Assembly: GCA_025455665.1 (NCBI GenBank)
Contig: JALOMC010000018.1
Span: 1-16,141 of the forward strand
DNA length: 16,141 bases
DNA from: Chitinophagaceae bacterium
GTDB taxonomy: Bacteria; Bacteroidota; Bacteroidia; Chitinophagales; Chitinophagaceae
Direction of reading: 5' to 3'
The translations under genes and the position numbers were made by a program. This document shows, one piece after another, positions 1-6,242 of this stretch (its first letter is position 1; each line of letters starts with the position of its first letter). Under the pieces are notes generated by a model, which was given only the letters and a program-made list of their open reading frames with translations, made no database searches and was not told where the DNA came from.

Positions 1-54
1 GCCGATGTGCTGAAAAACAAAGTACGGCAATACAAACCGGGGATGAAGGAATGA
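1..54 (+). CDS. C-terminal end of an unidentified protein (partial)
   Basis: Reading from base 1 in frame 1 gives 17 codons and a TGA at 52-54: ADVLKNKVRQYKPGMKE. The residue mix (charged, amphipathic, ending KPGMKE) looks like a real protein tail rather than random translation, and the low-complexity DNA begins directly at the stop codon. The rest of the gene lies outside the window, so the family cannot be named. Support is limited to an open frame running in from the edge and plausible composition. Confidence 0.45.
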   Translation, partial: ADVLKNKVRQYKPGMKE

Positions 55-112
55 TGATTTATGATTTATGATTAAAGATTGGAAAGTGATTAGTGAGTGG
101 TGATTGATAAAT
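54..112. repeat. degenerate 7-bp tandem array (ATGATTT-like)
   Basis: Seven-base units follow one another: ATGATTT at 54-60, ATGATTT at 61-67, ATGATTA at 68-74 and AAGATTG at 75-81. After a 3-base phase shift come AGTGATT at 85-91, AGTGAGT at 92-98, GGTGATT at 99-105 and a last decayed unit to 112. The consensus is roughly RTGATTW. The array abuts the stop codon of the preceding partial gene. The same heptad recurs inside each copy of the 238-bp repeat further right (about 170-190 and 430-450), so the two kinds of repeat are probably related. No coding role is apparent. Confidence 0.65.
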
Positions 113-130
113 GAGGATGTTGCTCTACTG

Positions 131-368
131 CGCCAATCAGCGCTAGCCACAGGAAACTCAGCGGAATGATGATTTTTGATTGGTGATTGATGGGGATTCG
201 CATTTGGATGCCTGTCTTGTATGCAGCAATCGAACTACAGTAAGAAATAAGGAATAACAGCATAGAGAACAAGGAATCAATAAGTAGGAAAGCTTCCACA
301 TCAAATTCAGATTTCCTCTGCGCCTCTGCGAGAAATAATTTCCCGCTGATTACGCGGATGAACGCAGA
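131..368. repeat. 238-bp direct repeat, copy A
   Basis: This copy aligns base for base, without indels, with 391-628; I count about 13 substitutions, so identity is roughly 94-95 percent. The period is exactly 260 bp, with a 22-bp unrelated spacer at 369-390. The unit starts at CGCCAATCAGCGCTAG. It contains an ATGATTT/GTGATTG heptad stretch, then an AT-rich body, and ends with the direct repeat CTCTGCG-C-CTCTGCG and the segment CCGCTGATTACGCGG (343-357, a 4-bp stem with a 7-base loop). An octamer AATCAGCG near the left end is the reverse complement of CGCTGATT at 344-351 near the right end. The minus strand stays open across it, but that frame looks non-genic. Confidence 0.9.
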
Positions 369-390
369 TGAATACAGAAAAGTTTCTCGG

Positions 391-628
391 CGCCAATCAG
401 CGCTAGCCACGGGAAACTCAGCGGAATGATGATTTTTGATTGGTAATTGATGGGGATTCGCATTTGGATGGCTGTCTTGTATGCAGCAATCGAACTACAG
501 TAAGAAATAGGGAATAACAGCATAGAGAACAAGGAATGAATAAGTAGGAACACTTTCATATCAAATGCAAATTTCCTCTGCGCCTCTGCGAGAAATGATC
601 TCCCGCTGATTACGCGGATGAACGCAGA
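391..628. repeat. 238-bp direct repeat, copy B
   Basis: Second copy of the element at 131-368, in the same orientation. Substitutions are scattered, with a cluster at 550-560 and in the 567-600 stretch. There are no indels, which argues either for fairly recent duplication or for selection on spacing. After its right edge the sequence diverges. A short echo of the right-end motif (CTGCGAGAAA) occurs once more at about 656-665, which may be a decayed third end. No transposase gene and no obvious target-site duplication flank the pair. Confidence 0.9.
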
Positions 629-853
629 AAAAAATCTGCCATTCCCACTGCATTGCTGCGAGAAAGAAACGCTATGCGTTTCAAACTGGTAACCTATCCT
701 TTCCGATCTGCTATGGTACCCGTACATTTTTGAGCCCTGTGCAATAAATAGCCAGCTGTATAACTTGGCGGAATAAATACGAGTGTCGGCCTTCTGTGAT
801 TTGTTAATAATACACAAATACATGTAAGCGTTTCTCAGATATCGATCAAACAT
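629..853. other. gene-poor spacer with a small hairpin
   Basis: No convincing gene is present on either strand. The one clear structure is the inverted repeat GAAACGC (666-672) / GCGTTTC (676-682) with a 3-base loop. The right arm motif recurs once as GCGTTTCT at 828-835. No U-tract follows the hairpin, so it is not a typical intrinsic terminator. I could not find a consensus TAnnTTTG promoter element at a sensible distance from the downstream ORF. Confidence 0.4.
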
Positions 854-1072
854 TTGGTTTCGCTAAAGGCGAAAGAGGATATTCGGACAAACCTTTCCGA
901 CATGGCCAGTCAAAAAAAATCACTACTCTCAGAAGCCGCCTTGTTTGCAGCAGCACCACTCACGCCCTTTTTGGTAATGCAGCCCACGCCTGTAAAAGCA
1001 GTAGTCACCAATTATTACCAATACGCCGGTAGCTATACCAGTTCGTGTTACCCCCGTCCGGTAGTAAAATAA
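854..1072 (+). CDS. small hypothetical protein, possibly exported
   Basis: The frame is open from a TTG at 854 (72 aa). A more likely start is the ATG at 902 (codon 17), giving 56 aa beginning MASQKKSLLSEAALFAAA. The start is uncertain and no good ribosome binding site precedes either. The N-terminus has two lysines followed by an Ala/Leu/Phe-rich hydrophobic run and Pro-rich turns, weakly like a signal peptide. The tail is rich in Tyr, Ser and Thr with one Cys (GSYTSSCYPRPVVK). No family is recognised. It lies 90 bp upstream of a propeller lipoprotein on the same strand. In Bacteroidota, genes for such lipoproteins often sit beside short secreted peptides of the NVEALT type, but the NVEALT motif itself is absent here, so that link is only an analogy. 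It may also be a chance ORF. Confidence 0.3.
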   Translation: MVSLKAKEDIRTNLSDMASQKKSLLSEAALFAAAPLTPFLVMQPTPVKAVVTNYYQYAGSYTSSCYPRPVVK

Positions 1073-1162
1073 CCCACCATGCAGATCATTACCTGAACAG
1101 TGCGCCTTGGCCTGCTAACCCTTGCCTGTCGGGGCCTCTTTTACCTCAGAAAATTCTTATAG

Positions 1163-2209
1163 ATGAAATACACTTCACTTTTGCTATTCATCGCTTCATC
1201 AGCATGTGGACAAGCCAGCAACAACAAAGGCGAAAGTAGAAACCTCACTTTCAATCGATTTCCACAAGAGCAAAGGGTAGAACTCCAAAAGATTTCTAGT
1301 TTACCACATACCCTTGCGTTCAATTTGTTTGAACACGACAACAGATTGTACTTCAATAGTTTTGAAACGGGTCAGCGACTGCTGTATGTATATGACTTGC
1401 AACAACGTGCTTTGGTCGATTCAATGTTTAGAAGGGGAACAAACGAATGCGAGGCCTTGCTCCCATTTTCCGCAGGTATCCTGCCCAATCAGATCGTTTG
1501 GTTTTTTGATCCTATGTTGGCCAGAGTGACGCGGCAGCAATTAATGAGCGACAACCGCCAACAAAAAGCGAATATGTGCAAGCAGTACGAACTGCCGCAA
1601 GGCTACAAGTACCTGCAACTAGCTGACACGAATACCGCCTACGCCGTAAAGGATATTCAGATGAAGGGCAAAATATCGAGAATCAACTTTCAGACCGGCG
1701 CTGAAACACCGCTGTTCGGAACATTTCAAAACAAGCCTGCAGGCTTGAGTGAGGCAGCCTGGCACAACGCCAACACGGGTGCTCTGCACTTCTCGCCGTC
1801 GAAGCAAATAGCCGTACTGGCCAAAACCAGCCTTGACGAAATAGAGATTTTCGACCTGCGACACGAAACATCGATTACTGTAAAGGGGCCTGAACAACTG
1901 AAACCTTCGTTCAAACAAATAAGTACTCCCGATGGCGACTTCCTCGATCTCACGAAAGAGAACAGAAGAGCCTATCTCTTAAGTGGCCAACTGACTGATC
2001 ACTACATCTATTTGTTGTACTCCACCGCATTTGAAATGACCGATGGGGTGGATTATGGCAATATTATCCATGTATTTGACTACAACGGAAATCCGGTTAA
2101 GAAAATAACGCTGTCCGCTAAGATTTCTGCTTTTTACATCTCCGAAAAAGCAAAATCCATCTATAGCATCTCACCGGTTGATGGGACTATTTCAAAAGGA
2201 GCACTTTGA
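1163..2209 (+). CDS. 6-bladed beta-propeller (BF3164/TolB-like) lipoprotein
   Basis: The protein has 348 aa and starts at ATG 1163. The first 15 residues form a lipoprotein signal: Lys2, a hydrophobic core LLLFIAS, then SSA with Cys15 as the predicted lipidated residue, so it should be anchored in the envelope. The rest is beta-rich with repeated propeller-like strands, for example RLLYVYDLQQRAL near residue 75. The C-terminus carries YGNIIHVFDYNGNPVKKI and a following SAFYISEKAKSIYSI, the pattern I associate with Bacteroidota 6-bladed-propeller lipoproteins of the BF3164/TolB-like family. Length fits that family. No catalytic residues are evident, and the family has no established reaction; ligand or protein binding at the cell surface is an inference. 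It lies alone on the plus strand, upstream of the GLPGLI/barrel pair but 247 bp away, so co-transcription is uncertain. Confidence 0.72.
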   Translation: MKYTSLLLFIASSACGQASNNKGESRNLTFNRFPQEQRVELQKISSLPHTLAFNLFEHDNRLYFNSFETGQRLLYVYDLQQRALVDSMFRRGTNECEALLPFSAGILPNQIVWFFDPMLARVTRQQLMSDNRQQKANMCKQYELPQGYKYLQLADTNTAYAVKDIQMKGKISRINFQTGAETPLFGTFQNKPAGLSEAAWHNANTGALHFSPSKQIAVLAKTSLDEIEIFDLRHETSITVKGPEQLKPSFKQISTPDGDFLDLTKENRRAYLLSGQLTDHYIYLLYSTAFEMTDGVDYGNIIHVFDYNGNPVKKITLSAKISAFYISEKAKSIYSISPVDGTISKGAL

Positions 2210-2292
2210 TCGATGATGCCACATATCCACGTACGCCTCCAGGAAGTGTGTTGCTTGGTACCAGTAGGCGCTATGAGTAAAAAGAGAGGAAC

Positions 2293-2385
2293 ATGAACAA
2301 AACAGTGAAAAAACACAAAACAACAGCTGCCGGCTCTCTTATTGGAGCAGTTTTAAAACTGAACAAGACGTTATTAATGTATTAA
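2293..2385 (+). CDS. possible 30-codon small ORF
   Basis: ATG at 2293 is preceded by the purine-rich AGAGAGGAA, which is a good Shine-Dalgarno-like tract by the standards of this window. It opens a 30-codon frame ending TAA at 2383-2385. The peptide starts MNKTVKKHKTTAAGSLIGAV and continues to LKLNKTLLMY: a strongly basic N-terminus (five Lys, one His in ten residues) followed by a mildly hydrophobic half. No family is recognised. It sits in the 247-bp gap between the lipoprotein and GLPGLI genes and could equally be a leader peptide or a chance ORF. The only support is the ribosome binding site and the non-random charge pattern. Confidence 0.25.
   Translation: MNKTVKKHKTTAAGSLIGAVLKLNKTLLMY
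2348..2361. repeat. 14-bp perfect palindrome CAGTTTTAAAACTG
   Basis: This is a perfect dyad with no spacer in the gap upstream of the GLPGLI gene, about 95 bp before its ATG. It could bind a homodimeric regulator or be chance in AT-rich sequence. No regulator gene lies next to it. Confidence 0.3.
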
Positions 2386-2456
2386 ATCAGTTTTTGGTGC
2401 AAAAAGCAAACTAACCGATTCCGAAAAGATTTTGCCACTTCAATACCTATTTCGCC

Positions 2457-3380
2457 ATGAGCCTGATCATAGTCCCATTCCGAAAAAAGAGCGCCAACAC
2501 GCTGCGTATTTTATTCACCCTTTCTGTGCTTTCGTTTGCTGCCACAGCACAGACCGATGAGCCTATTCAATATGCCATTAAGTACAAATTTGTACATATA
2601 GATGATACTACAAAGCCAACAATGCCTGTACGGAGTAGCATGCTACTGCGAGTGTCTAAGAGCATTAGTCGGTACGGAACCATCAAAGAAGCTGCTGATT
2701 TCGACAACGCAAGGAGTAGCCAAAATAACCTGTCAGCCGCGGCCACTGATGCACAAAGTGTAGTTGGTCAGCCATTGGCAATAGTGCCTATCAACCCGCT
2801 TGAAAACGAGACAATATACCAACTGATCTCAAAGAAGATGCTGGTGAAGTTGGCCATCATTTTTGCGCAAGAGTATATAGTAGAACAACCTGCTCCCGTT
2901 TTTAATTGGCGCATACTACCTGAGCAAAAGAAGATTGGAAACTACGTATGCCAGAAAGCGGCCGGTACATTTGCCGGGCGAAATTATACGGCCTGGTTTG
3001 CGCCGGCTTTGCCGTTTTCAGTCGGTCCGTGGAAGTTGGGTGGTTTGCCCGGCCTCATACTGGAAGCAGCCGACCAAAAAAATCAGGTTCAATTTCTTTT
3101 CGATGGTTTTCAGGAAACCTCTGGCCAATTGAATAGCACAAAAATTGGATTTCGGCCTGTGAAAATATCGGACAAACAACTTGAAAAAGCAAAGAGCCAA
3201 TTTAATAAAGACCCAGGCAAAACAGCACAAAGCATGCTAGGTTCGGGCGATGACGCCACGGTATCGGTTGTATATCAGGGCTATCACGGCGAAATGCTTT
3301 CGGAAAAAGAAGCCCAGAAACTGTTAGATGAACAAAGGAAAAAGACCATCAATAATCCTATTGAGCTAATCAAACAATAA
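2457..3380 (+). CDS. GLPGLI family exported protein
   Basis: The protein has 307 aa and starts at ATG 2457. A basic n-region (RKK near residues 9-11) precedes the hydrophobic stretch ILFTLSVLSFAATAQ, with likely signal peptidase I cleavage before the Gln of ATAQ, so it is exported to the periplasm or outer surface. The family signature GGLPGLILEA sits at about residues 195-204, preceded by TAWFAPALPFSVGPWKL as is usual for GLPGLI/Porph_ging proteins (TIGR01200/PF09697). NYTAWFA is the expected beta strand before it, and the length is normal. The family's molecular function is not established. It is known to occur widely in Bacteroidota next to genes for carboxypeptidase-regulatory-domain outer-membrane barrels, exactly as here: the stop at 3378-3380 is only 24 bp before the barrel's start and lies in the same reading frame. 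The two are almost certainly co-transcribed and functionally linked. Confidence 0.9.
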   Translation: MSLIIVPFRKKSANTLRILFTLSVLSFAATAQTDEPIQYAIKYKFVHIDDTTKPTMPVRSSMLLRVSKSISRYGTIKEAADFDNARSSQNNLSAAATDAQSVVGQPLAIVPINPLENETIYQLISKKMLVKLAIIFAQEYIVEQPAPVFNWRILPEQKKIGNYVCQKAAGTFAGRNYTAWFAPALPFSVGPWKLGGLPGLILEAADQKNQVQFLFDGFQETSGQLNSTKIGFRPVKISDKQLEKAKSQFNKDPGKTAQSMLGSGDDATVSVVYQGYHGEMLSEKEAQKLLDEQRKKTINNPIELIKQ

Positions 3381-3404
3381 AGATATCCGTACAATACCCA
3401 CCAA

Positions 3405-6104
3405 TTGGATTGCAACATTGGTATAAGAAGCATCGTCCTGATCATTTGCGTTTTCGCAATAAGTTCAAACGTATCCAAAGCGCAAACTGTATCTGTAGCT
3501 GGTACCGTGTTGGACTCTGCTACTCAACGGCCCATAGCAGATGCCAGCGTTGTGATTCTTAGCGATAGCGGGCTCATTTACCAATTCGCTTTTACAAATG
3601 ATTCCGGTCGATTTTCCATCACGATAGCCGATGGAATACGTACTGAACGTCTCCGGCTTTCGGCGAGCATAATAGGCTACGCAACCGCTGTCATCTCTCT
3701 TCATCCTTTACGAAATTCATACAAAATATTGCTGCGCCCAACGGTGAAAGCATTGCAAGAAGTAGTTGTAAAGGATAGAAAACCATTGGTGATAAAGGAT
3801 GATACTTTAAGCTACGATGTAAAAAAGTTTTCGCAACCTGAAGACAGGAGTATCGGAGATGTGATACGCAGAATACCAGGTGTAACGGTGGACGGCGACG
3901 GAAGTATCAGCTATAACGGCAGAGCTATCTCCAACCTTTTTATACAAGGCGATGACCTGATGGATGGCAGATACGGAGCCGCCACCAGAACCATTCCGAA
4001 AGATCAGATAAGCAGTATTGATATCCTGCTGAATCACCAGCCAATCAATGTACTTCGAGGCAAAATGCATTCCGACGATATCGCTATCAATCTTACCCTT
4101 AAAGATCCTAAAAGAATGAAGATGAGTGGGAATGCCACAGTAGGCGGCGGAGCCCCTTCCCTTTTCGATGGCGAGGTATCGACTATTCTTTTAAACGAAA
4201 GGATTAAAATGCTCAATGCTATCAAAACCAATAATACCGGAGTTGGATATGAAAATGAGATACTGCAACACACCAGGGAGAAATTGCTACGTGAAAATGG
4301 TACAACAAAAAGTAATCGGCTGTTATCATCTGCCTTAGCGCCCAATCCTGATATTCCACAGGCATACTATTACAGAAACAACTCCACTCTTTTCAATCTC
4401 AATAATCTTTTCAAAACGAAGGACAGCATTCAGCTAAGTATGAATTTCAATGCCCTTATAGACAAAAACAACTATGAATTTGAAAAGCGCTTGGGAAACA
4501 TTGTGTCAACAGGAGATACGATTGTATTTGACGAAAGCCAGCAAGTGACTCGAAGACTACATGGCGTGAACGGAACGCTTACCATTCAGGCTAATAAAAA
4601 GCACTCTTTCGTTTCAAACAACCTGCGCATCATGTACGATGGGAATTCGGAAAATAGCACACTCATCTTCAACCGGGATAGCTTTCCGCAAAGATTAAGA
4701 TCAGACTTCCTCGACGTTTCCAACGATTTTTCCATGATTCCCGGGTTACGGACTAAAAATCTACTCAGACTAAATTGGTACGTCCATTACCGGCGGCGGC
4801 CAGAACAGCTCAATATCTTCAGAGGAATACATCAGCAAGTACTCAATAACGGGCAACTGTACAGAGATGCGGAGCAGTCTGTCAGCTTGCCGTCATTCTT
4901 TTCCAATGCTTCCGCTTCTTACTTCGTTATCAATCAGTCGAGACTAAGGCAATTGTATAAGCTGAATCTTATTACAGAAATTGAGACCCTTAAGTCTGCT
5001 ATCAGCTTGCATCAGTTGGACGGTAGCAAAACCTTGTATGCCGGTGATCAGGGAAATAATATTACCTGGAACAGACATTTACTTCAGGCTTCGGCTGAAT
5101 ATACATACGAACAAGATTCATGGCGAGCAAGCGTTTCAATTCCGGCGACTGTTCAACAGATTACTTTTGCGCAACGCGGTTTACCAAACCTTCCGCCAAC
5201 CAACCGCCTCCTGTTCAACCCGAAAATCGATATTAATTTCTATGTAAATAGAGAAGATATCATCTCTTTCAATTACTCTTTTGAAAATCGCTTTGGCGAC
5301 ATTCGACAAATTTATCAGGGACTGATGCTGGTTAATTTTCGATTCCTCAACTTGAATACCCCAGTGGTGCAAGAACTCAAAAACAGCAGCTTTCAGCTAC
5401 GCTATGATTTAAAGAGAGCCATCAAATTATTTACAGCTTCGGCTCAACTAAAATTTGATAGAATTTCAGCTAATACATTACCAGGCTCCGTTTTTTCTGA
5501 TAATGTGCAGCAAACTATCCAACTACCTATTCCGAATAATCAAAATCGACTATCTGCAACGGCTCAATTGAGTAAGTTCTTTTTCCAGCCCAAAATCAAA
5601 ATTTCTTCGTTGGTGGGCTGGAGTAGAGATTTTGATAATCAGATCATCAACAACTTCAAAAGACGGTTTGCCAATGACGCCTTTTTCGGAAATTTTTCTT
5701 TGGAGGGGACCATTAAAGGGAAGTTTGCTTATCAATATTCGGGGAGCTTTTTTCGAAGTAGAAGTTTTGAACCAACTAGTAATCCTGCTTCTATCTCCAA
5801 TAGATTCCGGAGGTTGGAGCAATACCTATCTTTCGGCTATACGTTCAAGCAGTTGTTTGCAACTGTAAAAGTGAGGCAAATTACCGCCCGCCAAAGTGGT
5901 TTAAACCCAATCTTGTTTTATGCTACTGATGCCACTTTGCGTTACCGCTTGAAAAAAATGAAGTCTGAAATAACCCTCGATGTTACCAACTTGTTGAATC
6001 AAAAAGAGTATGGAGTTTTCGCCGTGTCTTCCAACCAGTTCAGTGTAACAAGTTACCCATTGCGCACCCGGATGATCATTGGAAGGTTTTCCTTCAACTT
6101 TTGA
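3405..6104 (+). CDS. outer-membrane beta-barrel protein with carboxypeptidase-like regulatory domain (TonB-receptor-like)
   Basis: The protein has 899 aa. The frame contains no ATG until about residue 185 and is closed upstream by the GLPGLI stop codon. The start must therefore be non-ATG; TTG 3405 is the best fit because it yields a complete signal peptide (Arg8, hydrophobic residues 9-21, cleavage after KA at 25-26). Residues about 28-105 are a CarboxypepD_reg-like beta-sandwich (VSVAGTVLDSATQRPIADAS). Residues about 110-230 are plug-like, with LQEVVVKD, then DVIRRIPGVTVDGDGSISYNG and SSIDILLNHQP. The remaining 670 residues alternate as long beta strands of an outer-membrane barrel ending in IGRFSFNF, whose C-terminal Phe is a typical barrel-assembly signal. 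The protein is shorter than classical SusC proteins and no SusD-like gene follows, so glycan uptake is not indicated. The substrate is unknown, and it is likely a partner of the GLPGLI protein. Confidence 0.87.
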   Translation: MDCNIGIRSIVLIICVFAISSNVSKAQTVSVAGTVLDSATQRPIADASVVILSDSGLIYQFAFTNDSGRFSITIADGIRTERLRLSASIIGYATAVISLHPLRNSYKILLRPTVKALQEVVVKDRKPLVIKDDTLSYDVKKFSQPEDRSIGDVIRRIPGVTVDGDGSISYNGRAISNLFIQGDDLMDGRYGAATRTIPKDQISSIDILLNHQPINVLRGKMHSDDIAINLTLKDPKRMKMSGNATVGGGAPSLFDGEVSTILLNERIKMLNAIKTNNTGVGYENEILQHTREKLLRENGTTKSNRLLSSALAPNPDIPQAYYYRNNSTLFNLNNLFKTKDSIQLSMNFNALIDKNNYEFEKRLGNIVSTGDTIVFDESQQVTRRLHGVNGTLTIQANKKHSFVSNNLRIMYDGNSENSTLIFNRDSFPQRLRSDFLDVSNDFSMIPGLRTKNLLRLNWYVHYRRRPEQLNIFRGIHQQVLNNGQLYRDAEQSVSLPSFFSNASASYFVINQSRLRQLYKLNLITEIETLKSAISLHQLDGSKTLYAGDQGNNITWNRHLLQASAEYTYEQDSWRASVSIPATVQQITFAQRGLPNLPPTNRLLFNPKIDINFYVNREDIISFNYSFENRFGDIRQIYQGLMLVNFRFLNLNTPVVQELKNSSFQLRYDLKRAIKLFTASAQLKFDRISANTLPGSVFSDNVQQTIQLPIPNNQNRLSATAQLSKFFFQPKIKISSLVGWSRDFDNQIINNFKRRFANDAFFGNFSLEGTIKGKFAYQYSGSFFRSRSFEPTSNPASISNRFRRLEQYLSFGYTFKQLFATVKVRQITARQSGLNPILFYATDATLRYRLKKMKSEITLDVTNLLNQKEYGVFAVSSNQFSVTSYPLRTRMIIGRFSFNF

Positions 6105-6137
6105 AACCTGGTTAGCACAGAAATAAATCAGACATAT

Positions 6138-6177
6138 AAAAAGGTCGGCCAAATCAGAAGAACGGAGGCCCCTTTTT
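6138..6177. terminator. bidirectional hairpin terminator between convergent genes
   Basis: The left arm is AAAAAGG (6138-6144), a 2-base bulge TC, then GGCC (6147-6150). After a 16-base loop the right arm is GGCC (6167-6170), CC and TTTTT (6171-6177). The A-run on one side and T-run on the other let it work in both directions. It lies between the barrel gene (plus) and the dehydrogenase gene (minus), both ending here. The remaining 65 bp up to 6242 hold nothing I can identify. Confidence 0.6.
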
Positions 6178-6242
6178 CACCGTGCAGTGCTCGCAACAGC
6201 TTTGTCGGCCCATCAGGCTTGAGCAGTCCGTTCTCAGCGTAA

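Noticed and set aside
131..628. CRISPR-like array
   Set aside because: There are only two units of 238 bp with a 22-bp spacer. CRISPR repeats are short and regularly spaced, and no cas gene is present.
90..853. Two minus-strand open frames (106 and 167 aa) with a shared sequence across the repeats
   Set aside because: They are the same repeat DNA read in one frame; the shared peptide follows from the duplication. Composition (SAFIRVISG, AEAQRK) looks like translated intergenic repeat and neither has a sensible start or family.
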